A stretch of 64,000 nucleotides of DNA, taken from positions 1 through 64,000 of the forward strand of contig CAMCFT010000018.1 of assembly GCA_945874225.1 (NCBI GenBank), read 5' to 3'. The translations under genes and the position numbers were made by a program. Positions 28,559-37,599 of this stretch are shown piece by piece (position 1 is the stretch's first letter; each line of letters begins with the position of its first letter). This DNA comes from Flavobacterium psychrophilum (GTDB taxonomy: Bacteria; Bacteroidota; Bacteroidia; Flavobacteriales; Flavobacteriaceae). Under the pieces are notes generated by a model. The model did no database searches. It was not told the origin of the DNA and worked only from the letters and a program-made list of their open reading frames with translations.

Positions 28559-28585
28559 GTTTATAACAAAATATCAAAAAAAAAT

Positions 28586-29029
28586 ATGAAAAAAATTAGT
28601 GTTTTATTTGTCTGTGCCTTAGTTTTAAGTGCGTTTTTATTTTCTTGTAGTAATGAGGATAATCCAACTACATCATCATCTTCAATTGAAGGAAAATGGA
28701 ACTACAACAAGTTAAGTTATACACAAAATGGTATAACAACGCCAGAAGTTGATCATCCTGAAAACGTAGCTGGATGTAGTAAAGATTATATTGAATTTAA
28801 AACGGGTGGTATTTTAAATATAGGTGATTATACAACAGCATGTGCATTTACCCAATATCCAGGAACTTGGATAAAAACAGGAAATAATTTGACTGCTTCT
28901 GCTCCGACTTTAGGCGTGTCAGATACATTTGAAATTGTAAGTGCAACTGCTACCGAATTAAAGTTAAGAGTTACTCACACTCAAAGTGGAATAACAATTA
29001 CAGTTAACGAGTCTTTTACTAAGGGTTAA
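28586..29029 (+). CDS. Lipocalin-like secreted lipoprotein
   Basis: 147 residues from ATG 28586. Lipoprotein signal VLFVCALVLSAFLFSC-SNED (Cys ~21) is followed by a Ser/Thr linker and a beta-barrel-like domain beginning SIEGKWNYNKLSY and containing GTWIKTGNNLT and ELKLRVTH, the pattern of Bacteroidota lipocalin-like lipoproteins. Ligand unknown. Isolated between the decayed regulator and the recombinase; a T-rich hairpin region follows at ~29130-29160. Confidence 0.8.
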   Translation: MKKISVLFVCALVLSAFLFSCSNEDNPTTSSSSIEGKWNYNKLSYTQNGITTPEVDHPENVAGCSKDYIEFKTGGILNIGDYTTACAFTQYPGTWIKTGNNLTASAPTLGVSDTFEIVSATATELKLRVTHTQSGITITVNESFTKG

Positions 29030-29364
29030 TTTTTGATTAATTATTTGATTATCGAAAGCGGAACACGAAAGCTATACGATAATAATCTTTAGTTGGAATA
29101 GCTCTTAATTAATGTATATCAAGATTGAAATTAGGGGTCTGTAAAAAGACCTCTTTTTTTGTTCTTATGAAAATCTTTTTGTGGCCATAGAGGTATATAA
29201 TCAATTACACTTTGCTTAAAATTAATAATTTTGATAGTAATAAAATTAAATCACAATTTAAAAACTCATAGATTTTAAAATACCAAAAACTTATTTTTGG
29301 AGTAATAAATTATTAGTAATCAATAATATAGGTTAAAATAGTATTTTCGAAGAAAAACTATTTT

Positions 29365-30411
29365 ATGAAAAAATCTAAACCCATAATCCCATTGTTCAGG
29401 CAATTTATAAAAGAATCCGAAACAGGCAAACGGCTCAAGAAAAACGGTGAAAGGTTAAAACCAGATTCTGTACAAAACTACAGTTATCTGCTAAAAAACT
29501 TAATTGACTTTACCGATGCGACCCAGTTTGAGTTGCGTATTTGTGATGCCTCAAGACTTAATAGACGAGAACTATTGACAGAGAAAAATTACTGGAAAAA
29601 GTTTTATCAAAAATTTACAGACTTTATGTATAAAAATGGATGTCATGATAATTATGTAGGCGGCAACATAAAAATTTTCCGGGTGTTTTTCAATTATTTA
29701 AAAAATGATAAAGATATGTTTACAGGTGATTTTCAACGTCTTTTTTATGTTCGCAGGGAAGAAATTGAAATATTTGTGCTTTCGCCGGAACAACTCAAGT
29801 TTTTAATTCACGATAAAGAATTTGAGCAGTCCCTTACCCCAATGCACCAGCGCATTAAAGACGTCTTTGTTTTTGGATGCACTACAGGATTGCGTTATTC
29901 TGATATTTTTTTGTTGACCAATAAAAATTTTGCAAAGGTGGAAAATGCTTGGTATCTCAAAGTTAAATCCCAAAAAACAAAAACATTCAGTTACATCAAA
30001 TTGTCTGCTTATGCAGCAAAGATTTACCACAAATACCAACCCGAAGATAGCATTACAACGATTTTTGGAAAAATATGCCTGCCTAACTTTAACCGGTACA
30101 TAAAAAAAATAGGGGAACAGGCTGGTTACACTCAACTTGTTGAAGTTACACGCGAAAAACAAGGCAAAACCGATATCCTTACCAAAAAGGAAGAAAATGA
30201 AAACAACCGTTTTTGCGACAAAATGAGTTCCCACATGATGAGAAGAACAGCCATTACCACTTTATTGATCCTAGGGATGCCCGAGCATTTAGTGCGAAAA
30301 ATAAGCGGGCATAGCCAAGCAAGCAGTTCCTTTAACCGCTATGTTCATTATGCCCAATCGTATATGGATGATGAGATTGCAAAAGTATATAGCAAATTGG
30401 AAAGTTATTAA
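29365..30411 (+). CDS. Tyrosine recombinase between the RHS operon and the inverted cassettes
   Basis: 348 residues. Core-binding domain ~10-115, catalytic domain ~135-345. All catalytic residues are visible: Arg in TGLRYSD (~172), His290-x-x-Arg293 (SHMMRRTA), His316 (SGHSQ) and Tyr326 (NRYVHY). Unlike the integrase at 4324 it keeps the canonical first Arg. Its place between the expressed RHS toxin and the silent cassettes makes it a candidate enzyme for DNA inversion or cassette exchange there; equally it could be the integrase of a small element. No recognisable core-site repeats were found next to it. Confidence 0.9.
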   Translation: MKKSKPIIPLFRQFIKESETGKRLKKNGERLKPDSVQNYSYLLKNLIDFTDATQFELRICDASRLNRRELLTEKNYWKKFYQKFTDFMYKNGCHDNYVGGNIKIFRVFFNYLKNDKDMFTGDFQRLFYVRREEIEIFVLSPEQLKFLIHDKEFEQSLTPMHQRIKDVFVFGCTTGLRYSDIFLLTNKNFAKVENAWYLKVKSQKTKTFSYIKLSAYAAKIYHKYQPEDSITTIFGKICLPNFNRYIKKIGEQAGYTQLVEVTREKQGKTDILTKKEENENNRFCDKMSSHMMRRTAITTLLILGMPEHLVRKISGHSQASSSFNRYVHYAQSYMDDEIAKVYSKLESY

Positions 30412-30851
30412 TTTAAAGATGCTGACTATTTTAATTTGTGCAAAATCTTTAATTTTTTACAGCGAGACTTGGTACTTCATTTAAGAAACTTCTTTGAAAA
30501 TTCATCTTGTTCAATTCCGATTGGGAACAGTACATAATGAAATAAGCATTTAAAAATATACCTAATATATCGTATAAAATACGGTAGTTTTTTTCTTTTC
30601 ATATTCTATATCAATACATTTGATGCATTAGTGTGGATTGGTTAAATGCTTTAAGACTGAATTCAAAATCAATAAAATATAAGGAAAATTACAGCTTTTT
30701 AAGGTTGTTTTTATATTTATTGATCATCTTTATTGGTACGGGAAAAATTTACACCTTCAGGTGTCACAGAATGTGTCATCTATTGTTTACGTTTTCTTAT
30801 AGGAGTAAAATAAAGATTATTCTATTCATAGTTTTGTTTATAAAATAATGG
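30412..30851. other. AT-rich intergenic gap
   Basis: About 440 bp between the recombinase and the convergent cassette immunity gene. A 71-codon open frame here has no signal of being a gene. I see no promoter or hairpin that I can defend. Confidence 0.5.
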
Positions 30852-31334
30852 TTACAATTTCTTTATTTCTTCAGGTATTTGATTGGGATAATCCCAGCCA
30901 TATTCATCAACCATATCTGCCCGTACTGTCATACTACCAATGGCTATGTATTCTTCTTTTTCCTCTTTAGCAATTTCTATTCTATCAATAAATAAATCTA
31001 TAAAAAAATAAGTCGTATCAATAGCAGTAAAAAATTTTATATTATTTTTTTTTAATTTTAAATAATCATTGACTTCGTCATTTTCTAAAAAATGTAAACA
31101 TTCATTACTCAATGGTAAATTTTTTGATTTTTCCATTAATGTTTTCATTTTAATGAGTTCTAGTTTCAATTCATCTAAATGATAAATTTTTAAACCCCAT
31201 AAAAATTGGATAAACAATTTAAAATTATCCTTATCATCTTTTATTATTTCTAAACAATATTCTTTAAAAGCACTCATAATTGAAGGATAAGTAAATCCTA
31301 TATGCATATCACCATAATTTACTCCTATTATCAT
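30852..31334 (-). CDS. Candidate cytosolic immunity protein for cassette 1 (nuclease tip)
   Basis: 160 residues without a signal peptide, acidic and mostly helical ([36 protein letters not shown]). It overlaps the cassette-1 toxin stop by 4 bp, the usual arrangement for an immunity gene. Cytoplasmic location agrees with a DNA- or RNA-degrading toxin acting in the cytosol. The family is not recognised; immunity is inferred from position. Confidence 0.65.
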   Translation of the reverse strand: MIIGVNYGDMHIGFTYPSIMSAFKEYCLEIIKDDKDNFKLFIQFLWGLKIYHLDELKLELIKMKTLMEKSKNLPLSNECLHFLENDEVNDYLKLKKNNIKFFTAIDTTYFFIDLFIDRIEIAKEEKEEYIAIGSMTVRADMVDEYGWDYPNQIPEEIKKL

Positions 31335-32284
31335 TTTGTTGTTGCTTGTTCAAAAAATTTAATATCTGCTGTTACACCTTCTTCTAATTTACTAGTGATT
31401 CTGTCTTTAATTTCAGTTCTCAATTCTTTGGATAATTTCTGTCCAGTTATATCAATATATATTGTTTGAGTACTTCCACCTGGTAAATTAATACTTCTAT
31501 AGTTTGCTTGGTCAGAAACATTTTTTACTAAATTCGAAATACCCCCACGATTTGTTAATGTATAATTTTTTACTTCGATTGAGCTTTTTGTTGCAAAATT
31601 ATAATATTCTGGAACTACACTCCCTTCCGTACCATAGTCAACTTCAACACCATCTTTAAATGCTTTATGAAATTTAAAATCTTTGCCTAGCATTTTCCCT
31701 AAAAATTTCTCAGATTCTTGCCAAGCTGGCCTTACTAATCCTTCTATTTTTACAGCAACAGGTTTTAACGTTTTGACTGCTACTTTTTCAGCAACAACCA
31801 ATACTCTTTCAACCGCCATAACTGGTTTTGCATATTTATAAATATTATACAAAGTTGAAAGACCTTTAAGAACAAGTGCGCCAGCTCCCTCTAAAGCTAC
31901 TGCTTCCCAAGCAGGTTGTAAAATGGTATTACGTGTCTCATTAAATATTTTATAGTTTTTACTATCTCTATAATTTGTAACACCATCCCATTTTGCCATT
32001 TGTTGAACATTCGGATCCATATAATCCATATCATATCGACAATGTTCCAACCCTTCTAACTCAACCCCATCAATAACTCTATTCTCACTAAAAGCATAAG
32101 GAGAGTTATGAGGAAATTTAGCAGATAGTGGGTCAGTTGCAAAGAACCTTCCCACTCGTGGGTCGTGCATCCTGAAAGTGTAGTTTAAAGAATTTCCATC
32201 ACCTTTCAACTCATTGTCCATTTCTTGTCCTTGAAACCCAAAACGATAATCACGTGAAGTGCCTTGTTTGTTGGGAACAAGCAT
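31331..32284 (-). CDS. Orphan RHS-core/toxin cassette 1, PD-(D/E)XK-like nuclease tip
   Basis: 317 residues starting at the RHS-core Met of [20 protein letters not shown], the same codon where homology to RHS-B begins. Core to ~80 ([16 protein letters not shown]). A variable region follows, with a hydrophobic segment at ~130-150. The C-terminal ~110 residues carry [12 protein letters not shown] and [10 protein letters not shown], i.e. Glu plus E-V-K spaced as in PD-(D/E)XK nuclease toxins of RHS proteins (commonly GSVRPDxxxx...EVKNY). It lacks a signal peptide and the shell domains, so it is a silent donor unless recombined onto RHS-B. Confidence 0.8.
   Translation of the reverse strand: MLVPNKQGTSRDYRFGFQGQEMDNELKGDGNSLNYTFRMHDPRVGRFFATDPLSAKFPHNSPYAFSENRVIDGVELEGLEHCRYDMDYMDPNVQQMAKWDGVTNYRDSKNYKIFNETRNTILQPAWEAVALEGAGALVLKGLSTLYNIYKYAKPVMAVERVLVVAEKVAVKTLKPVAVKIEGLVRPAWQESEKFLGKMLGKDFKFHKAFKDGVEVDYGTEGSVVPEYYNFATKSSIEVKNYTLTNRGGISNLVKNVSDQANYRSINLPGGSTQTIYIDITGQKLSKELRTEIKDRITSKLEEGVTADIKFFEQATTK
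32205..32284 (-). repeat. RHS-core recombination segment, copy 2 (cassette 1, inverted)
   Basis: 56 identical bases followed by a near-identical run relative to 26086-26165, on the opposite strand. Upstream of the ATG only CTTTTGG is shared, so the homology edge is sharp. Confidence 0.9.
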
Positions 32285-32518
32285 CCCAAAAGATTAAGCC
32301 AGCTGTGTAAGAACGTGTGTAAATGTAATAAATTACTACAACTTTTTAAAGGTTATTTTTTTGGTTATTTATGTTTCTACCTCTCGTTTGTGAACACGAT
32401 TTGAAAATGCACTATCCATTTCGAGAGATTTTTTACATATCCGACCCATCTTATACAGAATGAAATTCCGTATATCCCGAACGAAAAATTTACTGCAAAT
32501 CTGAGCTATTTGGTTCAA

Positions 32519-33034
32519 TTACCTGTGACGAATAAACAACTCACTACCAGATGTATTTTTATTCATCTTTAAAGAGTCTTTCTCGTTTATATTTAATCCA
32601 TTCAAATAATACAATATTTCTGTATGTTCGTCGGTTACTAATTCTAAATCAGTATTGTCAATCTTAATTCTCTTAAAATATATTATTTGTTTATAATCCT
32701 TTTTAATTTGAGTAAGGCTACCATATTTTGATAAATTAAATTCGTCATATGTATATTCATAATGAAAAGGACTTTTACCTACTGAAGAATCTTTAAATCT
32801 TCTCATCTTAAATAGAAACGAATCGTTTGTAGATAGAAAAACTGTACTTTTTAATAATTTATCTGTATTAAAAATATATTTAATTTTTATAGTTCTTAAA
32901 CCAATACAATTTTCACAAAGTTCATTTTCAATTTTTATTTTTTGAACTAAAATTTTTTGTTCTCTTTTTTTTATATCACATTGTAAAAAAAGAATAAAAA
33001 CAAATAATATAGATATCAATTTAATTATCTTCAT
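32519..33034 (-). CDS. Candidate immunity lipoprotein for cassette 2
   Basis: 171 residues. Signal LISILFVFILFLQC-DIKK predicts a lipoprotein with Cys ~19. The mature domain is beta-rich and contains a CENC pair at ~40-43. It is 19 bp downstream of the cassette-2 toxin. As with the metzincin tip of RHS-B, a protease-type tip is paired here with a lipoprotein. Immunity is inferred from position and topology. Confidence 0.65.
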   Translation of the reverse strand: MKIIKLISILFVFILFLQCDIKKREQKILVQKIKIENELCENCIGLRTIKIKYIFNTDKLLKSTVFLSTNDSFLFKMRRFKDSSVGKSPFHYEYTYDEFNLSKYGSLTQIKKDYKQIIYFKRIKIDNTDLELVTDEHTEILYYLNGLNINEKDSLKMNKNTSGSELFIRHR

Positions 33035-33053
33035 TTTAAAATCAATTGATTAT

Positions 33054-34025
33054 TTAATTCTTATTATTTTTTCTTGCATCTAAAAAATCTTTTTTTGAGC
33101 TTGTCTTATGATTAGATTTTGTAATTTCATTATATGTTTTTACATTTTCTTTATAAAGATTATAAGCAAAATTAAAGTCTTTTGAGCTAACAGTATTAGG
33201 TTTAGATAGCGCAAATTCCATATCTTGAATATATCCTGCTCCAACATTATTTAAATAAGCTTTATAAGAATCGTTTAATTTAGAATAAGTTCCATCTTTT
33301 TTAAGCAATTTATCAGTTTGAGCCCAAACTTGGAAATGATCAAAACCAGCGTTATCACTCATTCCTTTAAAATGCTTTTCTTCATGTTTTAAATTAGCAG
33401 TCGCAGTATAGTAGTCTTTATTACCTGGACCGTTTCCAATAATATCTCCAGCTTTAGAGTATATCACTTCTGCAAAATCAGTGTTAATTTTAATTGCACC
33501 TACACCTAAAGGTGGTTCTGTATAAGCACCTGTACTAGATGCAGCGTCATCAGTTGCAAATACATTTGCATTGCCTTTTACTTCTCTATCATAAATTTTT
33601 TGATAAACTTTACCTTGAGTAGCAAAGTCAAATTGGTCTATTCTTTTAGAACTTGTAATTTGATACCCTTGTGTAATAACACCTTTTTTATTTACATTGT
33701 AGGTTGTATATTTAGTAGCTATTCTTATTTCTGTACCTCCATGAATACTTTGTCCTAAGAATGAACCATCAGCAGCAAAATACATTTCTAAACCATCTAA
33801 ATCAACACAACTTATAGGAGAATTTCCAGCAAATTGAAATGGTGAAAACCAAGCAAAAGATTTAAATAATGGATCAATAGATAAAAATCTCCCAACTCTC
33901 GTATCATGCATTCGAGCTTCATAATCAATACTATTTCCCTCACCCTTTAATTCATCATCCTTTTCTTTGCCGTTAAATCCAAAACGATAATGACGGGAAG
34001 TACCGTGTTTGTTGGGAACAAGCAT
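33054..34025 (-). CDS. Orphan RHS-core/toxin cassette 2, HEEKH metallopeptidase-like tip
   Basis: 323 residues starting MLVPNKHGTSRHYRFGFNGK, again at the RHS-core Met. Core to ~80 (RMHDTRVGRFLSIDPLF). The tip (~80-323) contains LKHEEKHFKGMSDNAGF followed by DHFQVW; HEEKH matches the HExxH zinc-peptidase signature, with a later His/Asp candidate as third ligand. Divergence from RHS-B in the core (about 85% over the first 60 bases) exceeds that of cassette 1. No signal peptide or promoter, so it is a silent donor as it stands. Confidence 0.8.
   Translation of the reverse strand: MLVPNKHGTSRHYRFGFNGKEKDDELKGEGNSIDYEARMHDTRVGRFLSIDPLFKSFAWFSPFQFAGNSPISCVDLDGLEMYFAADGSFLGQSIHGGTEIRIATKYTTYNVNKKGVITQGYQITSSKRIDQFDFATQGKVYQKIYDREVKGNANVFATDDAASSTGAYTEPPLGVGAIKINTDFAEVIYSKAGDIIGNGPGNKDYYTATANLKHEEKHFKGMSDNAGFDHFQVWAQTDKLLKKDGTYSKLNDSYKAYLNNVGAGYIQDMEFALSKPNTVSSKDFNFAYNLYKENVKTYNEITKSNHKTSSKKDFLDARKNNKN
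33966..34025 (-). repeat. RHS-core recombination segment, copy 3 (cassette 2, inverted)
   Basis: The first 20 bases from the ATG are identical to copies 1 and 2, after which scattered mismatches appear. Shared upstream bases stop at CTTTTGGG, exactly as in copy 2. Confidence 0.8.
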
Positions 34026-34530
34026 CCCAAAAGTAGGCTAATGCAATCGCCTCTAAAGCCAGTATTTATAAGAACTCAGCTAACATACTATAACGTCAAA
34101 AAAAGCATATTTATGCCGTTTATGACTTATCAAATATAGGAAATTAATTCAAGTCTAAAGGGTTATGCTTTAGATTTGGAAGGGTAAAAAAAATTAAAAA
34201 CAACAACTAACCCATAAAATAAACATCAAAAGCCAGTTTGGTTCTAGTATAATAATAAACTTGATTTTAGTCTTTTTATAATGATAAACTGGTATGGAGT
34301 TCTTAATGTACAAAGTCCTATTCTCTAGATTTTCGAAGTATAGGTTAATTGTAACACATAGATTATCAGCTACAAAGATTTTTTTTTATAAAGGCAAAGG
34401 TATTTTTTATCGGCAATACAATGACAAAATAAGAAAATAGAAAAAGAAAACAAAAAGAATAAAATTGTAATAAAAGGGGCAATCAAAATAGTTTAGAGGG
34501 CATAAATAAAGACGGGGTACTTTAACTTAT
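34026..34530. other. Intergenic region between cassette 2 and the secretion operon
   Basis: About 500 AT-rich bases without a credible gene. A weak dyad near 34120 (GCATATTTATGCCG) resembles the regulatory palindromes but is too degenerate to call. Confidence 0.5.
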
Positions 34531-34587
34531 TTTTAACAAATAAGGTAGTTTTTATGCCTTAACACTAGTAGTAAATATTTATGTTTA
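34531..34587 (+). promoter_or_regulatory. Shared promoter module, copy before the secretion operon
   Basis: TTTTAACAAATAAGG, then GGTAGTTTTTATGCC, 21 bases, and TATGTTTA (34580-34587) as a -7-like box. The order and spacing are the same as at 6390 and 38763. The region up to the ATG at 34708 also aligns with the leader before the major pseudopilin gene, ending in a shared AATAAGACAA-AATAAT motif. Confidence 0.6.
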
Positions 34588-34707
34588 CAAACAATGTTGG
34601 GTTAAAATAATTTTCAAAAACAACACATAAATTTAACTTATGCCTACATTAAAAAAACGAATTCAAATAGTTTTAAAAAGGAGCAATAAGACAACAATAA
34701 TAAAAAA

Positions 34708-35607
34708 ATGCAGATAGCAAAAAATAACCTCAAAAAATCTCTTGGTGTCAGTTTAAAAATAAAGGATATTTCCTTGAAAGCAAAAATACTGTATCCTTTC
34801 TTATACCTGCTTTTAGCTGTGCTGTTACTGTCTTTTTCGGACCCATACACCATAAAAAGAATTTCGGATCTCAATTTCAGATATGAGTTTTACACTACGG
34901 ATAAATTGGTTAAACCCCAAGCAAACAAAACCTATTTTTGGTTCAAGGGCGGAGCGATACACAATACGCAGGGAGGAATTGCGGGAACATTACTGAATGA
35001 TAAATTTGTAAAAATGTACCATAGCAACCAATTAGCCGAGCAAGGCGAGTTCGAAAATGGACTCAAAGTAGGACTTTGGACAACTTGGCATCCAAACGGA
35101 ACAATACAAACTACTCAAAACTGGAAAAAGGGGGTAAGAAATGGGATTTACTATCGCTACGATCTTCAGGGGGGCTTGGCAGAGGAAGGAAGGTATAAAA
35201 AAGATAAAAAACAGGGTAGATGGATTGATTATGAAAAGAAAGATACTATTGTTTATAAAAGAGGGCTTGCTGTCATAAAAAAATCAAAAGTATCAAAAGC
35301 GGAAAAATTCAAATTAAAACAAGAAAGTAGTAAAAAAGACGAGGATAAAAAAGCGTTGCAAAAATCAGATGAATTAAAAAATACAACCGATTTAGCTGCA
35401 TATAAAGACACGGCCAAAGCAAATAAAGAAGCGAAGAAGGCAAAGGAAAAGGAGGAAAGAGCAAAAGAAAAAGTGTTGAAAGAAAAGGAAAAAGCAACTA
35501 AAAAAGCCAAAAAGGAAGCTAAAGGGGATTCCAAAATAAAAGCGTTCTTTAAAAAAACTTGGGGCAAAATACAGCCAAAATCCAAACCAAATGCTAAAAG
35601 CTCATAG
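34708..35607 (+). CDS. MORN-type (YwqK-like) membrane protein with Lys-rich tail, first gene of secretion operon
   Basis: 299 residues. One membrane segment at ~29-48 (ILYPFLYLLLAVLLLSF). Residues ~95-185 hold variant MORN/YwqK repeats (GEFENGLKVGLWTTWHPNG, GVRNGIYYRYD, GRYKKDKKQGRWIDYE). The last ~100 residues are a highly charged Lys/Glu/Ala helix (KANKEAKKAKEKEERAKEK), basic overall and probably a coiled coil. MORN repeats bind membranes or proteins elsewhere; the role here is unknown. It overlaps the next gene by 17 bp and shares its promoter with the secretion genes, so it is probably part of the machine. Confidence 0.75.
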   Translation: MQIAKNNLKKSLGVSLKIKDISLKAKILYPFLYLLLAVLLLSFSDPYTIKRISDLNFRYEFYTTDKLVKPQANKTYFWFKGGAIHNTQGGIAGTLLNDKFVKMYHSNQLAEQGEFENGLKVGLWTTWHPNGTIQTTQNWKKGVRNGIYYRYDLQGGLAEEGRYKKDKKQGRWIDYEKKDTIVYKRGLAVIKKSKVSKAEKFKLKQESSKKDEDKKALQKSDELKNTTDLAAYKDTAKANKEAKKAKEKEERAKEKVLKEKEKATKKAKKEAKGDSKIKAFFKKTWGKIQPKSKPNAKSS

Positions 35608-36802
35608 TCTATTGTATGCCATCTACATTTGTTTGATTGTTTCCATAATTTGTGGGGCATTATTGTATTTTGCTAGCTTATACGGACAACTCAATTTGTA
35701 TTATAATTTACAGGAGGAACTTTACATAAACAACCAGTCTGTTGTAAATTTTGCCTTAGGGAATAAAACAGTGCCCAATGAAGTGCCGCTGGATGAAAAT
35801 ACAGGGATAGAAGGAAGTTACGAAACAAAACAATATGGGCTACTGACTTTAGTATTGGCAAAATCAGCAATTAGGACAGATACGGTGGTTTCGGCTCATT
35901 TTGTGGGTTGTTTCACGGCCGACAAAACGGCGATTCATTTGTCAAATTTTAGCAGATCGCTTTCTTACTCAGGAACTGTTAAAATAATTGGAGACAATCA
36001 ATTACCATCCACCAGTATGGAACCGGCATATTTCAGCAGCAAACCCAATAAACTGATAGTGGAAGGAAAAAATACGGTTTCTGAAATTCGATTACCCGAC
36101 ATCAATCCCAAGTTCAGGAAAATATTCGATGGAATAAATGCTGAGAAAATAACTTTGTCGGAGGTGGACAAACCAAAAGATTCCCTGTATTATAATTCTT
36201 TTTTTAATGAAACTAAAGAAATAGACGTCAATCCAATCCTAAGCAATGTGATTTTCAAAGGCAACTTTATTTTGCGTTCCAAAGATTCCATTAGGGTTAG
36301 AAAGAGCACTGTTTTAGAGGATATAATCTTAATAGCACCTAAAATTACGTTTGAAGAAGGTTTTAAAGGTACGGTTCAAGCTTTCGCTACAAAAGGAATC
36401 GAATTGGAACAAAAGGTAACCTTAAATTACCCCTCGGTAATTTGTGTTTATAATGAAAGCACTGAAGCGAGTAATATAAAAATAAAAAGGGAATCTAAGA
36501 TTACTGGGGCAATTGTGCTGTTTGGAAATCCATTGGAAATGTTGGATAAAAACACCATTGAAATAGAGGAAGAAGGCTTGATTTATGGAGACATTTACTG
36601 TTCCGGCAAACTACTTTTAAAAAGCAAAGTCTACGGTTCGGTTTATACCAACAGGTTTTTTTATAAAACACCATCGTCCAGTTATGACAACACCATTGCC
36701 GACATAGAAATTAATGCAACCAAGCGGCCAAATTATTTTATTGCAATCCCATTGTTTGACACAAAAAAAACAGTCTATGGCATTCTTAAAAAAGTATTGT
36801 AG
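35591..36802 (+). CDS. PilX/GspK-like minor pilin-associated protein
   Basis: 403 residues with an N-terminal hydrophobic segment (YAIYICLIVSIICGALLYFAS, ~9-30) that resembles the PilX/GspK helix but lacks the Glu5 of prepilins. The large periplasmic part is beta-rich; the section ~215-360 (VLEDIILIAPKITFEEGFKG, IYGDIYCSGKLLLKSK) has the regular hydrophobic ladder of a beta-helix. It overlaps both neighbouring genes and precedes two minor pseudopilins, the usual position of the tip-forming pilin in T2SS/T4P operons. The assignment rests mostly on context. Confidence 0.6.
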   Translation: MLKAHSLLYAIYICLIVSIICGALLYFASLYGQLNLYYNLQEELYINNQSVVNFALGNKTVPNEVPLDENTGIEGSYETKQYGLLTLVLAKSAIRTDTVVSAHFVGCFTADKTAIHLSNFSRSLSYSGTVKIIGDNQLPSTSMEPAYFSSKPNKLIVEGKNTVSEIRLPDINPKFRKIFDGINAEKITLSEVDKPKDSLYYNSFFNETKEIDVNPILSNVIFKGNFILRSKDSIRVRKSTVLEDIILIAPKITFEEGFKGTVQAFATKGIELEQKVTLNYPSVICVYNESTEASNIKIKRESKITGAIVLFGNPLEMLDKNTIEIEEEGLIYGDIYCSGKLLLKSKVYGSVYTNRFFYKTPSSSYDNTIADIEINATKRPNYFIAIPLFDTKKTVYGILKKVL

Positions 36803-37121
36803 CCCAAAAGCAAATTCCATATTGGAATCCGTGATTGCTTTGACGATTATTTCAATTTGTTTGTATTTGGCTATTATGATTTTTGCAGCTGTTTTTACGC
36901 CTAGAACATCGGCGAAGTTTTACGGTACACAAAACAGGGTAAATGAATTATTCTTTTTGGCAGAACTAAAAAGCGATTCATTGTCGGATGAAAGTGAAGA
37001 CGAAAACCTGATCATGGAGGAAGAAGAAATAAACGAAGGGGTGAAAAGAATTTCTATTAAATATAAGGACAGCAGCCAATTTCAGTTTGAGAAAAGTTTT
37101 TATGTTCAAGCCAATGAATAA
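36777..37121 (+). CDS. Minor (pseudo)pilin, PilV/GspI-like
   Basis: 114 residues from ATG 36777, chosen because it places a short basic leader (MAFLKKYCSPKA) before the prepilin motif NSILESVIALTII, with predicted cleavage after Ala and Glu at +5. The hydrophobic helix continues to ~37. The C-terminal part is acidic. An earlier in-frame ATG at 36714 would give an untypical leader that runs through the upstream gene. Overlaps the upstream gene by 26 bp and the next by 8 bp. Confidence 0.8.
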   Translation: MAFLKKYCSPKANSILESVIALTIISICLYLAIMIFAAVFTPRTSAKFYGTQNRVNELFFLAELKSDSLSDESEDENLIMEEEEINEGVKRISIKYKDSSQFQFEKSFYVQANE

Positions 37122-37599
37122 AAAAAAATCACTTCCGGCATTTTCGATAATCGAAGCCATAGTGGGTATGGCCATTACGGCCATTGTTATGGGGATAATA
37201 TTTGTGATTTTTTCAATCGTAAGCAATCAGATGTTGGATTATAAAAATCAAAACGAATTGGTCAATGACCTAAATAGATTCACTTATAGTGTAAATAAAG
37301 ATATTTTTGAAAACGAAAAAATGAACATACTCGAAAAGGAAGTGACTTTTAAGGGATATGCAGGAGAAACTGTAAAATACAATTTTCAGGAGGATTATAT
37401 CTTGCGAACTAAAGAAACATTTAGAGATACATTCAAAATCAAATGCAAAAAAATAGTCTTGGACTCATTGAAAAATAAATCCCAAAGAATTATTTTTCAG
37501 AAATTAAAATGGGGCATAGTAGTTAACGAAAAAGAATTGGATTTGAAATTCTACAAACGGGTGTTTCCAGATGAATTGTTAAAAACAATAAAAGAATAA
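37114..37599 (+). CDS. Minor (pseudo)pilin, PilW/GspJ-like
   Basis: 161 residues from ATG 37114 (leader MNKKKSLPA, then FSIIEAIVGMAITAIVMG with Glu at +5). ATG 37114 overlaps the previous stop by 8 bases. The globular domain has PilW/GspJ-like length. Its last base overlaps the start of the GspF gene (TAATG). Confidence 0.82.
   Translation: MNKKKSLPAFSIIEAIVGMAITAIVMGIIFVIFSIVSNQMLDYKNQNELVNDLNRFTYSVNKDIFENEKMNILEKEVTFKGYAGETVKYNFQEDYILRTKETFRDTFKIKCKKIVLDSLKNKSQRIIFQKLKWGIVVNEKELDLKFYKRVFPDELLKTIKE

Noticed and set aside
30633..30848. 71-codon open frame between the recombinase and cassette 1.
   Set aside because: AT-rich composition, no recognisable domain or signal peptide, convergent with a real gene; probably chance.
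36714..36776. Longer start (ATG 36714) for the PilV-like pilin.
   Set aside because: It would add 21 residues read from inside the upstream gene before an otherwise normal short prepilin leader.
34644..36820. Opposite-strand frames over the start of the secretion operon (34644-34874, 35253-35660, 36617-36820).
   Set aside because: Phe/Leu-rich mirror translations of Lys-rich coding sequence; no independent support.
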